Below are positions 1 to 9,172 of a stretch of 64,000 bases of DNA, one piece after another. The translations under genes and the position numbers were made by a program. The stretch covers positions 1 through 64,000 of the forward strand of contig NZ_JAHQZS010000003.1 of NCBI RefSeq assembly GCF_019061145.1, read 5' to 3'. This DNA is from Anianabacter salinae (GTDB lineage Bacteria > Pseudomonadota > Alphaproteobacteria > Rhodobacterales > Rhodobacteraceae). How positions within the stretch are numbered: position 1 is the first letter of the stretch; each line of letters opens with the position of its first letter. The notes under the pieces were generated by a model that did not search any database, was not told the origin of the DNA, and saw only the letters and a program-made list of their open reading frames with translations.

Positions 1-1
1 A

Positions 2-97
2 TACATCGACGGGTTCTATAATCCCGTCAGGCGGCATTCATCGCTCGGCTTCCAGAGCCCCATCGCCTTCGAGCGAAAGGCGCGCGAAGTGAGCTAG
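2..97 (+). pseudogene. IS3-family transposase OrfB, C-terminal fragment
   Basis: Reading from base 2 the frame ends with FYNPVRRHSSLGFQSP followed by about a dozen residues and a TAG at 95-97. The RRHSxLGxxSP signature is the typical extreme C-terminus of IS3-family integrase-type transposases. The gene enters from outside the window, so its length and integrity cannot be judged. It differs from the C-terminus of the intact IS3 element at 378-1648, so it belongs to another IS3 subgroup. Confidence 0.75.
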
Positions 98-127
98 ACG
101 CTCTCCACGAAATCCGGGCAAGTCCAC

Positions 128-345
128 GATGCCGATGACGGCATCGAAGTTCCCAGAGGCGCAAGAAGCGCTTATCTTGAAACCGTGCGAGGAGGGTGCG
201 CCGGTAGCGCAGATATGTCGCGAGGCCGGGATTGACCAGCCGACCAAGTTCAACTGGAAGAAGCGATCGATCATCTCATGGAAGAGATGCGCCGATTGAA
301 CTTGCTCGAGCGCGATAACAGCCGTCGCCTCACTCAAACGGCAGA
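128..345 (+). pseudogene. IS3-family OrfA remnant, frameshifted
   Basis: From the ATG at 128 the frame reads KFPEAQEALILK and then ICREAGIDQPTKFNWKK. This is the helix-turn-helix part of an IS3 OrfA (family pattern KFTEAQ...ICRKAGI..ATYFNWKKK). The frame then breaks. The expected follow-on, EEMRRLNLLERDNSRRL (family pattern SEMRRLKQLEEEN), continues in another frame from about 278. It is therefore a decayed OrfA with a frameshift near 270. It is cut off at 377 by the intact IS3 element. Confidence 0.65.
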
Positions 346-440
346 GGTTGGTGGTCTCGCAACATGTCAGCTGGTGTTGACCTGCCACGGGATTTTTCCT
401 CCACCGTCGATTAGAGTCCGGCCCAACCTGAGGACGGACA

Positions 441-707
441 ATGAAGCGAACGAGATTCACGGACGAGCAGATCATCGGCATCCTGGCCGAGCACGAGGCA
501 GGCGCGAAGTGTGCGGACCTGTGCCGCAAGCACGGCATGTCGGAAGGCACCTTCTACAACTGGAAGGCCAAGTTCGGCGGCATGACGGTGTCGGAGGCCA
601 AGCGGCTGAAAGCGCTCGAGGATGAGAACGCCAAGCTTAAGAAGCTTCTGGCCGAACAGATGCTGGATCTGGCGGCGATGAAGGATCTGGTTTCAAAAAA
701 GTGGTAG
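441..707 (+). CDS. IS3-family transposase OrfA
   Basis: An 88-residue protein with the DNA-binding helix-turn-helix of IS3 OrfA ([20 protein letters not shown], about residues 29-48). A leucine-zipper-like tail follows ([20 protein letters not shown]), used for multimerisation. It ends at 707, overlapping orfB. The run of A residues at about 695-700 followed by G is a plausible -1 slippery site for making the OrfAB fusion transposase, which is normal for this family. It binds the terminal repeats and regulates transposition. Confidence 0.85.
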   Translation: MKRTRFTDEQIIGILAEHEAGAKCADLCRKHGMSEGTFYNWKAKFGGMTVSEAKRLKALEDENAKLKKLLAEQMLDLAAMKDLVSKKW

Positions 708-1630
708 GGCCCGCCGGGAAGCGCGAAGCCGTTGCGTATCTTCGGGCCGAGCATGGCCTGTCGGAACGGCGGGCCTGCCACATCGTCGGCGCGGATCGAA
801 CGATGATCCGCTATCGATCTCGGCGCGCGCCGGACACGGTTCTGCGCGGTCGGTTGCGGGACCTGGCCAACGAGCGGCGGCGGTTCGGTTACCGGCGCCT
901 GTTCGTTCTGCTGCGTCGCGAGGGCGAGCCATCCGGGATCAACCGCATCTACAGGCTCTACCGTGAGGAGGGGTTGACGGTGCGCAAGCGGAAGGCGCGG
1001 CGCAAGGCGGTCGGGACGCGTGTCCCGATCCTGGTCGAGGCGCGGCCCAATGCGCGCTGGTCGCTGGATTTCGTCCACGACCAGTTCGCCAACGGCCAGC
1101 GCTTCCGGGTGCTCAACGTGGTCGATGACGTCACTCGTGAATGCCTGGCGGCGATCGCGGACACCTCGATCTCGGGACGCCGTGTAGCACGCGAGATGAC
1201 GGCCCTGATCGCGCGCCGCGGAAAGCCCGGCATGATTGTCAGCGACAACGGGACCGAACTGACCAGTAACGCGATCCTGCGGTGGTGTTCCGAACACCGG
1301 ATCGAATGGCACTACATCGCGCCGGGCAAACCGATGCAGAACGGCTTCGTGGAGAGTTTCAACGGTCGGATGCGCGACGAGCTGCTCAACGAGACCATGT
1401 TCCGCAACCTGACACATGCGCGTGTCACGATCGCCGCCTGGGCTGCTGACTATAACACCGAACGCCCGCACTCGGCCTTGGACTACCAGACACCGGCCGA
1501 CTACGCGCGGACCCTGATCACCGCAATCGCCCGCCCCGCTGCACGAGATGATGGCTCCGCACGTCGGGCGATTGCTCAACCTGCGCCAATCGGCGTAAAC
1601 ACCAACCGGGCTCCGGTCGGGGCTGGATGA
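701..1630 (+). CDS. IS3-family transposase OrfB (DDE integrase core)
   Basis: A DDE recombinase that, as OrfAB, cuts and joins the IS ends. Counting from a GTG at 701 the protein is 309 aa. The catalytic triad is visible as D123 (SLDFVHDQ), D182 (IVSDNGTEL) and E218 ([10 protein letters not shown]), with the usual D-D-35-E spacing. An HTH_21-like region precedes it and the C-terminal [15 protein letters not shown] motif is present. It probably has no independent start and is translated by -1 frameshifting from orfA. It appears intact, so the element may still be active. Confidence 0.85.
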   Translation: MVGPAGKREAVAYLRAEHGLSERRACHIVGADRTMIRYRSRRAPDTVLRGRLRDLANERRRFGYRRLFVLLRREGEPSGINRIYRLYREEGLTVRKRKARRKAVGTRVPILVEARPNARWSLDFVHDQFANGQRFRVLNVVDDVTRECLAAIADTSISGRRVAREMTALIARRGKPGMIVSDNGTELTSNAILRWCSEHRIEWHYIAPGKPMQNGFVESFNGRMRDELLNETMFRNLTHARVTIAAWAADYNTERPHSALDYQTPADYARTLITAIARPAARDDGSARRAIAQPAPIGVNTNRAPVGAG

Positions 1631-1648
1631 AAGTTCAGTGGCAGGTCA

Positions 1649-2211
1649 TTCTGGGCGGCCTTGTCCGGCGCGTCCGGCCAGATCTCGGCGGCGGTCTTGC
1701 CGGCCTTGATCGCGGCCTTCTCGGGATCGGTGTTGCGCTGCTTCGGCGCCGGGACCAGCGACGCATCCACGATCTGCCCCGACATCGGGATGTATCCCTT
1801 CTTGTGAAGTTGCCAGTCGAACGCCTTCATCACCCGCTTGAGCGTTCCGGTCTCGGTCAGCCGGTTGCGAAAGTGCCGGATCGTGTTCTCGTCAGGGGTT
1901 GGCGCGCCCAGGTCAAAGCCCAGGAACCGCATCCACGACAGCCGGTCCCGGATCATGAATTCCATCCTGGCGTCGCTCAGATTGTGCTGGGCCTGCAGGA
2001 TCAGCGCCTTGAACATCGACACCGGATCGAACGGCGGGCGGCCGCCTTTCGAGCCGTCGCCGTAGCCCAGACCCTCGACCAGCCAGCCGCGGAAATGCTC
2101 GAAATCCACCGTCGCATGCAGAACCTCGAGCGGATCGCCATGCCTGGACAAAGCCTCAAGCTGTTCCGTCAGACCGAAGAAACTCCGTTGATCCATACAC
2201 CCGCTCCTCAT
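1649..2211 (-). pseudogene. IS5-family transposase, truncated after ~187 residues
   Basis: The N-terminal half is the same as the full 364-aa transposase at 35534-36628, starting MDQRSFFGLTEQLEALSRHG, and includes the first catalytic region (GQIVDASLVPAPKQRN). The frame then runs into the right end of the IS3 element at 1648 and acquires an unrelated tail. The second and third catalytic acids are lost, so it must be inactive. The IS5 right inverted repeat is retained near 2255-2272. Confidence 0.9.
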
Positions 2212-2329
2212 CCATGCCTGTGGAGCGAGTGAATCACGATACGACCGATCCCGCTAGGTTGTTGCGGGTGTCCAGCTGAGAACGGGCAAGACTATGACCC
2301 CACACCAGTAATTAACATTATTTGAATAG

Positions 2330-2377
2330 TGGTGCCCGGGGGCGGAATCGAACCACCGACACGAGGATTTTCAATCC
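2330..2377 (-). other. attachment site copy: 3' end of tRNA-Phe
   Basis: These 48 bases are identical to the 3' part of the intact tRNA-Phe at 36747-36794, including T-arm, acceptor strand and CCA, up to the anticodon stem (GAGGATTTTCAATCC). After 2377 the sequence diverges from the tRNA. This is the classic left attachment copy left by a tyrosine integrase that targets a tRNA 3' end. Confidence 0.85.
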
Positions 2378-2424
2378 GGCCTGACTGAAGTCTCGGAAGC
2401 TGGCTCACCGATGCACAAACACTG

Positions 2425-2438
2425 GCGTTGGACAACGC
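2425..2438. promoter_or_regulatory. palindrome GCGTTG-GA-CAACGC upstream of hicA
   Basis: A perfect 6+6 dyad with a 2-base spacer, 175 bp upstream of hicA, just inside the left island end. The same dyad occurs, with the spacer complemented, at 14364-14377 between the integrase and its divergent neighbour. It looks like an operator. Its partner protein is unknown. Confidence 0.45.
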
Positions 2439-2612
2439 AAGTTGCATGCTGTGGGCGGGGGTGCACAGCCTTGAAGTTGCCCGTGGTGGAGATTTGGGAC
2501 GAGGCTTTCCGGCGCTCAGGCATGGAAGGAGTGACCAGCCTAGAGATGACAATCTTCAGCGAGCGTGGCCAATAGGCTTGCATTTTACGCTAGCGTTCCG
2601 TAGGTTGCCGTT

Positions 2613-2867
2613 ATGAACAGCAAGCACCGCAAGACCCTTGCAGCCGTCTTCACAGATCCGGTGTCGGGCACCATTGAATGGGCAGCTGTCGAAGGCTTGC
2701 TTCTGGCTGCAGGAGCGAGGCTGATTGAAGGCAGTGGGTCACGGGTGCGATTTGAAAAGGATGGTGAGGTTGCGACATTTCACCGTCCGCACCCTTCTAA
2801 AGAAGCGAAGCGATACCAGGTGCGCGATGCTCGTGACTTCCTGGAACGGATTGGGAATGCACCATGA
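2613..2867 (+). CDS. hicA: HicA-family toxin (mRNA interferase)
   Basis: An 84-aa protein with the dsRBD-like HicA fold pattern: a short helix (IEWAAVEGLLLAAGARLIEG), then GSGSRVRF, then FHRPHPSKEAKRYQVRDARD and a final helix. HicA toxins cleave mRNA in the cytoplasm until bound by HicB. In the best-known HicA proteins the active histidine follows GS. Here that position is Arg (GSR), while histidines are kept in FHRPH; this variant is common in the longer HicA type. Its stop overlaps the hicB start in ATGA. The start is the ATG just after TTGCCGTT; no strong ribosome site is visible. Confidence 0.8.
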   Translation: MNSKHRKTLAAVFTDPVSGTIEWAAVEGLLLAAGARLIEGSGSRVRFEKDGEVATFHRPHPSKEAKRYQVRDARDFLERIGNAP

Positions 2868-3196
2868 CCAACACTATGAATTACAAGGGCTACGCCGCGC
2901 GGATTGAATATGACGATGAAGACGGGATCTTTACGGGCCGGATCGCGGGCATCCGCGACGGGGTAGGGTTTCATGCCGACACCGTGGAAGGGCTCCGCGA
3001 TGCCTTCCGTGAGGCTGTCGATGATTATGTTGAGACCTGCGCCAAGGTCGGCAAGGAGCCGCAAAAAGCGTATTCGGGGCAGGTGATGTTCCGGGTTAGC
3101 CCCGAGGTTCACCGCAAGGCCGCGCTGGCCGCTGAGTTGTCAGGCAAGAGCCTGAACCAGTGGGCGGAGGAAGTGCTCGACAGGGCCGCTGGCTGA
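2864..3196 (+). CDS. hicB: HicB-family antitoxin
   Basis: A 110-aa protein with a partial RNase H-like HicB domain (YKGYAARIEYDDEDGIFTGR; GIRDGVGFHADTVEGLRDAF; about residues 6-60). A C-terminal ribbon-helix-helix DNA-binding segment follows (VMFRVSPEVHRKAALAAELS, then SLNQWAEEVLDRA). It neutralises HicA and probably represses the operon. The 4-base overlap with hicA implies translational coupling. A toxin-antitoxin pair next to the left att site would help keep the island in the genome. Confidence 0.85.
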   Translation: MTNTMNYKGYAARIEYDDEDGIFTGRIAGIRDGVGFHADTVEGLRDAFREAVDDYVETCAKVGKEPQKAYSGQVMFRVSPEVHRKAALAAELSGKSLNQWAEEVLDRAAG

Positions 3197-3241
3197 GACG
3201 CAAAAACTACATGGATTTATTTCGTGCTCATTGCGCTGACG

Positions 3242-3361
3242 TCTGGGCTTCTGAAGGTCTTCTGCTAAACTTTCGAACATGGTGACGTCTTTCACGGGGT
3301 CCTCAACCATGTAAAATTCTTGGTCTATAATCATAGCAATGTTGATGCTATTGAGAGGCAC
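3242..3361 (-). pseudogene. decayed tyrosine integrase, C-terminal remnant
   Basis: The minus strand encodes INIAMIIDQEFYMVEDPVKD and then VTMFESLAEDLQKP. This aligns with the last ~38 residues of the integrase at 13203-14150 (NITMTMDCYGHLFEDPEKDV, AMFEKLEQDF). The catalytic tyrosine position (CYGH) is changed to EFYM and everything upstream is missing. It is a diverged relic of a related integrase. It has the same orientation as the intact one, so the Trk/Kdp block lies between two homologous integrase 3' ends. Confidence 0.7.
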
Positions 3362-3438
3362 AGAATATTTGTATCCCAGGCAATCCCCAAGATGACACGA
3401 AGATTTTGAAACTTGAAGAAATCGACATATTTATGAAT

Positions 3439-4953
3439 CTACCCACGCCAAAAAGTGGGAATGAACAGAACGTAGACAGACAAGACTTCCAACCGACCGA
3501 CGATCATGCCCGCGATCATTAGCCATTTCGCGGACTCCGGAAAAGCGTCCATCGCTCCAGTTGGGCCAACAGGCGAACCCCAAGCCGGCCCGACGTTTGC
3601 AATAGAGGTCCAAGCTGCAGTGAACGCGGTCAGAAATGGAAGTCCGCACATGCCAAGAAGAACAGACAAGACGCCAAAACTCACAATGAAGAGGCCAAAG
3701 AATGCTATTACAGAGTCGAACACATCCGGTGTCAATTTCTGACCCTGCATTTTTGGACTGAAGACTCCACTTGGGTGTCCTAGACGGCGGATTTGAATTC
3801 TGATCGCCTCAAAGGCAACGAGCCATCGGAATACCTTGATCGAGCAACCAGTCGAAGCTGTGCATCCACCAATCAAGCCAACAATGATGATGACAGTAAA
3901 AGGGAATGACCCCCAAGATAATACGTCTGCGCTTCCGTATCCGGTGCCAGAGAACAATGTGACTACATTGAACATAGTCTCGCGTAGGATCACAAGAAAA
4001 TCAGTCTCTCCATTCATGAGCCTATAAAGAATAATTACGCAAATCGCGTAAACCAGCCACCGAACATACGCCCGGGTCTGCACATCTTCGAAGATGGGTC
4101 GTGTATTACCCGCCACGAGCTGCACGTAACGAATGAATGGCAGGCTAGCGAGGATCATGAATACAACGGATACGTATTCAAGTGGCCCAGAAAATTTGGC
4201 AAACGAGGCATCCGACGTTGAGAACCCACCAGTCGACATCGTCGTGAGTGCGTGAACAACGGCCTCAAGGAACGTCATTCCGAAAGTGGCGTAGGCGATT
4301 GCGCAGATTACTGTGAGGACGACATATATTTCAAGAAGCCGTCGTGATATATCAGTCGCTCGTGGTAGGACTTTTCCAAGAGTGTCAAAACCCTCGGTGC
4401 GAAAGAATTGCATTCCACCAACTTTCATGACCGGCAAGAATATGAGCGCAACTATTACGATGCCCAGCCCGCCCAACCATTGAAGGATGCCGCGCCATAG
4501 AAGAACCCCATTTGGCAGATTATCGAGACCAGTGAATACCGTGGATCCGGTTGTCGTCATTCCAGACACCGCCTCGAAGTAGGCGTCGGTCTTAGAAGCC
4601 TGAGGTGCCCCAAAGACGAAGGGGATCGCTCCAGCAAGCGGTAGGACGACCCAAATGGTGGTCGTCAACAAGAAGGCCTGTCGAATGTCGAGGCGAGATG
4701 AGACGTGGTTTCGGGTTGCTAGATAGACAGCACCGCCGAAGGCCATGGTCACAAGGGCCGAGATCGCAAAGATCGACGCGCTCTGGCCGCCTTGATCCAG
4801 ATCCAGCAGGGACGACGGAACCATGAGCGCGCCTACGAGCACCAGGAGAAGGCCCACAATTTGTGCAACAGGCCGGAAGTCGACCACTGGCAAGGCACTA
4901 TCATTTGGAGATCCGGAAACTGGGCCCTTGTGCAAGCGGCTAGGTCTGTTCAT
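3439..4953 (-). CDS. trkH: TrkH/KtrB-family potassium uptake channel subunit
   Basis: An integral inner-membrane protein (504 aa from the ATG at 4953, which has GGAGAG just upstream; a GTG at 4998 is an alternative). It has the four pore-loop pattern of TrkH: SGMTTTGSTVFTGLD, LTTMSTGGFSTSD, FSGTGYGSADV and IANVGPAWGSPVG. Many hydrophobic helices start with AQIVGLLLVLVGALMVPSSL. The TTTGST and related filters conduct K+. TrkH normally works with a cytoplasmic TrkA gating ring; no trkA lies in the window, so it must use a chromosomal partner. It is divergent from the kdp operon, making a combined potassium-uptake module. Confidence 0.9.
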   Translation of the reverse strand: MNRPSRLHKGPVSGSPNDSALPVVDFRPVAQIVGLLLVLVGALMVPSSLLDLDQGGQSASIFAISALVTMAFGGAVYLATRNHVSSRLDIRQAFLLTTTIWVVLPLAGAIPFVFGAPQASKTDAYFEAVSGMTTTGSTVFTGLDNLPNGVLLWRGILQWLGGLGIVIVALIFLPVMKVGGMQFFRTEGFDTLGKVLPRATDISRRLLEIYVVLTVICAIAYATFGMTFLEAVVHALTTMSTGGFSTSDASFAKFSGPLEYVSVVFMILASLPFIRYVQLVAGNTRPIFEDVQTRAYVRWLVYAICVIILYRLMNGETDFLVILRETMFNVVTLFSGTGYGSADVLSWGSFPFTVIIIVGLIGGCTASTGCSIKVFRWLVAFEAIRIQIRRLGHPSGVFSPKMQGQKLTPDVFDSVIAFFGLFIVSFGVLSVLLGMCGLPFLTAFTAAWTSIANVGPAWGSPVGPTGAMDAFPESAKWLMIAGMIVGRLEVLSVYVLFIPTFWRG

Positions 4954-5277
4954 CCGATCTCTCCGAGGTCGCACAGGCCGCTTGTGGTCTCGCTTCACCT
5001 TGTCGCCCCAGGCTGACTTACCCTCGTCAGGATTGGTCGTAAATGGTCGCTTTGAACGCGAACGTCTCCGATCACTGGTTGTTGGGCGCGGGCCGTTGCC
5101 AGTTCAGCTGTCGTGGCGCTCTTTCAGGCATGAACCGGCAGGAAGGCGCCACAGCCAAATACCTGAAAAGGAAGTTTCTTTATCAATCCTTTATTATTTC
5201 TCCCGACTTTCACATAGCGAGTTTACGCGCCCTCGATCCAGACATGCGTAGCGAAATGGTATCTGGAGATATGATAC

Positions 5278-5367
5278 ATGGGCTACGATCTCGTGCTTGG
5301 CGGCTTGGTCGCTGTGGCGCTCCTCGTCTATCTGTTGGCCGTGCTCCTGCGGCCCGAACGGTTTTGA
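5278..5367 (+). CDS. kdpF: KdpF, small subunit of the K+-transporting ATPase
   Basis: A 29-residue single-pass membrane peptide, sequence pattern [16 protein letters not shown] then [13 protein letters not shown], ending in the LLRPERF tail typical of KdpF. It stabilises the KdpFABC complex in the inner membrane. GGAGA lies about 10 bases before the ATG. It is followed after 10 bases by kdpB, not kdpA, so the normal FABC order is broken here. Confidence 0.9.
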   Translation: MGYDLVLGGLVAVALLVYLLAVLLRPERF

Positions 5368-5377
5368 GGAGCACAGG

Positions 5378-7390
5378 ATGGCACATCAACAAAACAAATC
5401 GGTCTTCTCCGGTGGACTGATCGGTCCGGCGATCGGCGAGAGTTTCGCGAAGCTCGATCCTCGCAAGCTGATCCGCAACCCGGTGATGTTTACAACAGCA
5501 AGCGTCGCTTTGCTGGCGACGGTGCTTTTGATCGGCACGGTCTTGTCGGGCGGTGACCTCCTGTTCGAGGCCCAGATTGTCTTCTGGTTGTGGGTTACGG
5601 TGTTGTTCGGCAACTTTGCAGAAGCATTGGCCGAGGGACGAGGCAAGGCGCAGGCGGCATCGCTTCGCTCGACCAAGGCGGAACTGAGGGGCAAGCGGGT
5701 CAAGGGCGGCACACAAAAGGTCGTCGCCGCGTCCGAGCTGCGCGCGGGCGACATCGTGCTGGTCGAGACAGGTGATCAGATTCCTGCGGATGGAGAGGTC
5801 GTTGAGGGGGTCGCATCGGTCAACGAGGCAGCGATCACGGGTGAATCTGCCCCAGTCATCCGGGAAGCGGGCGGTGATCGGTCGGCTGTGACAGCTGGCA
5901 CTCGCGTGATCTCTGACTGGATCAAGGTCAAGGTTACGGTTGAGCCTGGCGAGGGTTTCCTGGACAGGATGATCAGCCTCGTCGAGGGCGCAAGCCGCGC
6001 GAAGACACCGAATGAAGTCGCGCTGACAGTTCTCTTGACCGGCCTGACGCTGATCTTCCTTGTTGCTGTGGGAACCTTGCCAGCCTTTGCGGCCTATGCG
6101 GGCGGGTCGATCTCCGTTCCGATCTTGGTGGCGCTGTTCGTCGCGCTGATCCCCACGACCATCTCGGCGTTGTTGTCGGCCATCGGCATCGCAGGGATGG
6201 ACCGACTGATCCGCTTCAACGTGCTGGCCAAGTCGGGTCGCGCGGTTGAGGCTGCAGGCGACATCGACACGCTGCTGCTCGACAAGACGGGAACGATCAC
6301 GCTGGGGGACCGGCAGGCAACCGAATTTCTACCGTTGAATGGAGTGCGCGAGGCTGAACTAGTCGAGGCAGCGCACCTTTCATCATTGGGTGACGAAACA
6401 CCGGAAGGGCGTTCCATCATAGAGTTGGCAGGCAAGGGCGACAGCACCCCGGCCAACGCCGAGATTGTCCCATTCACAGCGCAAACGCGGGTGAGTGGGA
6501 TCAACATCGGTGATCGCAAGATCCGCAAGGGGGCCGTCGATGCGATCCTTGGATTGCAAGAGTTTGACAAGACTGCGGGTGCGCAGATGCGTGCGCTAAC
6601 TGAAAGGATTGCGCGTGCGGGCGGGACCCCGCTGGCGGTTGCTGACGGGAGTCGTCTGCTGGGGGCGATCAATCTATCCGACATCGTAAAGTCGGGCATC
6701 AAGGAACGCTTCGCCGAATTGCGGCGCATGGGCATCCGCACGGTGATGATCACCGGAGACAACCCTTTGACCGCTGCGGCCATCGCAGCCGAAGCCGGGG
6801 TGGATGACTTTCTTGCCGAGGCAACGCCAGAGGACAAACTTGACCTGATCCGCAAGGAGCAATCGGGCGGCAAGCTGGTCGCGATGTGCGGTGACGGGAC
6901 GAACGATGCGCCTGCCCTCGCGCAGGCGGATGTGGGCGTTGCGATGAACACGGGCACGCAAGCTGCGCGCGAGGCAGGCAACATGGTCGATCTCGACAAC
7001 AACCCCACCAAGTTGATCGAGGTGGTTGGGATCGGCAAACAACTTCTGATGACGCGCGGGGCCCTGACCACGTTCTCGATCTCGAATGACGTGGCGAAGT
7101 ATTTCGCCATCCTTCCGGCGATCTTTGTGACACTTTATCCCGGCCTGGCGGCGCTGAACGTCATGGGACTGAACAGTCCGCAAAGCGCCATTCTGTCGGC
7201 GATCATCTTTAATGCCATTATCATCCCACTGCTGGTGCCACTGGCGCTAAAGGGCGTCGCCTATCGTCCTCAAAGCGCGTCGAAGCAGCTTATCCGCAAT
7301 CTGGGCATCTATGGAATCGGCGGCCTGATCGCGCCGTTTGTTGGCATCAAGCTCATCGACATGGCTGTCTCAAGCATCGGCCTCGCGTGA
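5378..7390 (+). CDS. kdpB: KdpB, P-type ATPase catalytic subunit of the high-affinity K+ pump
   Basis: 670 aa from the ATG preceded by GAGGAGCACAGG. It hydrolyses ATP to drive K+ import through KdpA. The actuator motif [10 protein letters not shown] is present, carrying the serine that is inhibited by phosphorylation in E. coli. So are the phosphorylation motif [14 protein letters not shown], the nucleotide-binding region [14 protein letters not shown] and the hinge motif [14 protein letters not shown]. Length and motifs are complete. kdpB comes second in the operon, ahead of kdpA, which is not the E. coli arrangement. Confidence 0.95.
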   Translation: MAHQQNKSVFSGGLIGPAIGESFAKLDPRKLIRNPVMFTTASVALLATVLLIGTVLSGGDLLFEAQIVFWLWVTVLFGNFAEALAEGRGKAQAASLRSTKAELRGKRVKGGTQKVVAASELRAGDIVLVETGDQIPADGEVVEGVASVNEAAITGESAPVIREAGGDRSAVTAGTRVISDWIKVKVTVEPGEGFLDRMISLVEGASRAKTPNEVALTVLLTGLTLIFLVAVGTLPAFAAYAGGSISVPILVALFVALIPTTISALLSAIGIAGMDRLIRFNVLAKSGRAVEAAGDIDTLLLDKTGTITLGDRQATEFLPLNGVREAELVEAAHLSSLGDETPEGRSIIELAGKGDSTPANAEIVPFTAQTRVSGINIGDRKIRKGAVDAILGLQEFDKTAGAQMRALTERIARAGGTPLAVADGSRLLGAINLSDIVKSGIKERFAELRRMGIRTVMITGDNPLTAAAIAAEAGVDDFLAEATPEDKLDLIRKEQSGGKLVAMCGDGTNDAPALAQADVGVAMNTGTQAAREAGNMVDLDNNPTKLIEVVGIGKQLLMTRGALTTFSISNDVAKYFAILPAIFVTLYPGLAALNVMGLNSPQSAILSAIIFNAIIIPLLVPLALKGVAYRPQSASKQLIRNLGIYGIGGLIAPFVGIKLIDMAVSSIGLA

Positions 7391-7401
7391 AGGAAACCTC
7401 A

Positions 7402-7482
7402 ATGATCATTTTCACCTACGTTCTCGGGATCGCGATCTTTGCCGGACTGATCGGCATCGTGACCCAGGCATTCAAGGACTGA
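7402..7482 (+). CDS. 26-aa single-pass membrane peptide between kdpB and kdpA
   Basis: ATG at 7402 with AAGGAAACC about 8 bases upstream; stop TGA 4 bases before the kdpA ATG. The product is MIIFTYVLGIAIFAGLIGIV followed by TQAFKD, a hydrophobic helix with a short charged tail. It resembles KdpF in size and topology but lacks the LLRPERF tail, and a clear KdpF is already encoded at 5278. It may be a second small accessory subunit that fits KdpA or KdpB. It is too short to recognise by homology, but spacing and signals argue for translation. Confidence 0.65.
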   Translation: MIIFTYVLGIAIFAGLIGIVTQAFKD

Positions 7483-7486
7483 CCCG

Positions 7487-9148
7487 ATGGAACACGTGAT
7501 AATAGTTGCCTTGATCCTTGGCGGAACGACGCTCCTGTCGCTGCCGCTGGGGGCTTGGATGAAACTCGCCATGGACCCGTCATCAGGTCGCATGTCCCGA
7601 TGGACCGGCTTGTTTGCGCGGATCGGCGGAACCGCCGAGGAGCAAGGCTGGAAAGGCTATCTCGTCACCATGCTGACCTTCAACGCCATCATGTTCACCG
7701 TGGTGTTCCTTATCCTGGCGCTGCAGCACTACCTGCCACTCAACCCTGACGGCATGGGAGCCCACGACCCGACGTTGGTGTTCAATACCGCGGCGTCTTT
7801 CACCACCAACACCAATCTGCAGCACTACTCGGGTGAAGCGTCCATGAGCTATCTAAGCCAGTTGGCGGGGCTGATGTGGTTACAGTTTGTTTCGGCCGCC
7901 ACGGGCATCGCTGCCCTTGCAGCACTGGCGCGCGGGATTGCCGGACGACCGAGCCTTGGCAATTTCATGGTAGATGTCCAACGTGCGAGTCTGCTTGTCT
8001 TGCTGCCGTTGGCGGTGGTTGTGGCTGTTCTGATGGTTCTAGGCGGGATGCCGATGACGCTGCAGGGCTCGGCAGTGGCCACTACTCTGGAAGGCGTCAC
8101 ACAGACCATCGCGCGCGGGCCAGTCGCTGCGTTCCTGACCATCAAGCAGCTGGGGACCAATGGCGGAGGATTCTTCGGCCCCAACGCGACGCATCCATTG
8201 GAAAATCCGACTTTCTGGACAAACGGTCTGGCAATGATCGCGATCATGCTGATCCCGATGGCGTGCGTCTGGATGTTCGGTGGCATCTTGGGGCGCATGA
8301 AGCACGCAGCCGTCATCTTCTCGGTGATGACCGTGTTCATTCTGGTCAAGATCACCGGCTCGGTCGTCTTCGAGTCTGCGCCGACTCCTGCCTTTGCCGA
8401 ACTTCCGGTATCGACGGACGCTGGCAACCTCGAGGGCAAGGAGCTTCGCTTTGGCGCCACCGGCGGACCGCTTTGGGCCGTGTTGACCACGTCGACCTCG
8501 AACGGTTCTGTCGGGGCGATGCACGACAGCCTCAATCCGCTCACCGGCCTGATGCCGATGGCAGGCATGTGGCTGAACGCGACCTTCGGAGGCGTCGGTG
8601 TCGGGATGATCAACATGTTCCTCTACATCGTCGTCGCGGTCTTCGTCGCCGGCATGATGGTGGGACGCACGCCGGAATACCTCGGCCACAGGATCGAGGC
8701 AAAGGAGGTGCGGCTGGCCATCCTTGCTCTGTTCTCTCACGCATTTCTGATCCTCGGCGGCACGGCACTCTTTGCTGCAACTTCGCTGGGCCAATCCACG
8801 GTTCAGGATCCGGGTGCGCATGGGTTCTCTGAAATCCTATACGAGTTCACGTCCGCTGCAGCGAACAACGGCTCTGGATTCGAGGGCCTTGGCGACGGCA
8901 CTGCAGCTTGGAACATCGCCACTGGCATCGTTATGCTGATTGGCCGTTTCCTGCCGATCATCCTGCCGCTCGCCATCATCGGCAGCCTGATGGCCAAGCG
9001 CCGTGCAGCGGAAAGCGCGGGGACGCTCGGGGTGGAGGATGCGACCTTCGGCACGATGCTCGGCCTCACCGTTGTAGTCTTCGGCGCGCTCACCTTTCTT
9101 CCGGCGGCGGCTCTAGGCCCGCTGGCCGAACACTTCTCGCTGCCTTGA
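7487..9148 (+). CDS. kdpA: KdpA, K+-binding and channel-like subunit
   Basis: 553 aa with ten or so membrane helices. KdpA is a TrkH relative that binds and conducts K+ from the periplasm. The selectivity segments are visible as AASFTTNTNLQHYSGE, LGTNGGGFFGPNATHP, FGGVGVGMINMF and ANNGSGFEGLGDGT. The start ATG follows the small ORF by 4 bases and the stop precedes kdpC by 24 bases. All expected regions are present. Confidence 0.95.
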   Translation: MEHVIIVALILGGTTLLSLPLGAWMKLAMDPSSGRMSRWTGLFARIGGTAEEQGWKGYLVTMLTFNAIMFTVVFLILALQHYLPLNPDGMGAHDPTLVFNTAASFTTNTNLQHYSGEASMSYLSQLAGLMWLQFVSAATGIAALAALARGIAGRPSLGNFMVDVQRASLLVLLPLAVVVAVLMVLGGMPMTLQGSAVATTLEGVTQTIARGPVAAFLTIKQLGTNGGGFFGPNATHPLENPTFWTNGLAMIAIMLIPMACVWMFGGILGRMKHAAVIFSVMTVFILVKITGSVVFESAPTPAFAELPVSTDAGNLEGKELRFGATGGPLWAVLTTSTSNGSVGAMHDSLNPLTGLMPMAGMWLNATFGGVGVGMINMFLYIVVAVFVAGMMVGRTPEYLGHRIEAKEVRLAILALFSHAFLILGGTALFAATSLGQSTVQDPGAHGFSEILYEFTSAAANNGSGFEGLGDGTAAWNIATGIVMLIGRFLPIILPLAIIGSLMAKRRAAESAGTLGVEDATFGTMLGLTVVVFGALTFLPAAALGPLAEHFSLP

Positions 9149-9172
9149 CCGGCACAGACAGGAGATAGAACC

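Larger units (their letters stand above)
378..1648 (+). mobile_element. IS3-family insertion sequence (IS407-type), intact, about 1271 bp
   Basis: The element is bounded by imperfect terminal inverted repeats. The left end is TGACCTGCCACGGGATTTTT at 378, and the right end at 1648 reads, reverse-complemented, TGACCTGCCACTGAACTTTC; the first 11 bases are identical. It contains orfA (441-707) and orfB (701-1630), joined through an A-rich slippery stretch. No target duplication is visible: the left flank is an IS3 remnant and the right flank is the inside of an IS5 transposase. The element therefore sits at a deletion or rearrangement junction. Confidence 0.85.
1649..2377. repeat. 729-bp direct repeat, left copy
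   Basis: This stretch matches 36066-36794 at a constant offset of 34417 bases over its whole length. The bases compared at both ends and in the middle are identical. It contains the first ~187 codons of an IS5-family transposase (minus strand), the IS5 right end, about 58 bp of spacer, and the last 48 bp of tRNA-Phe. The left limit coincides with the IS3 right end and the right limit is inside the tRNA. Homologous recombination between the copies would delete or circularise the 34.4-kb island. Confidence 0.9.
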
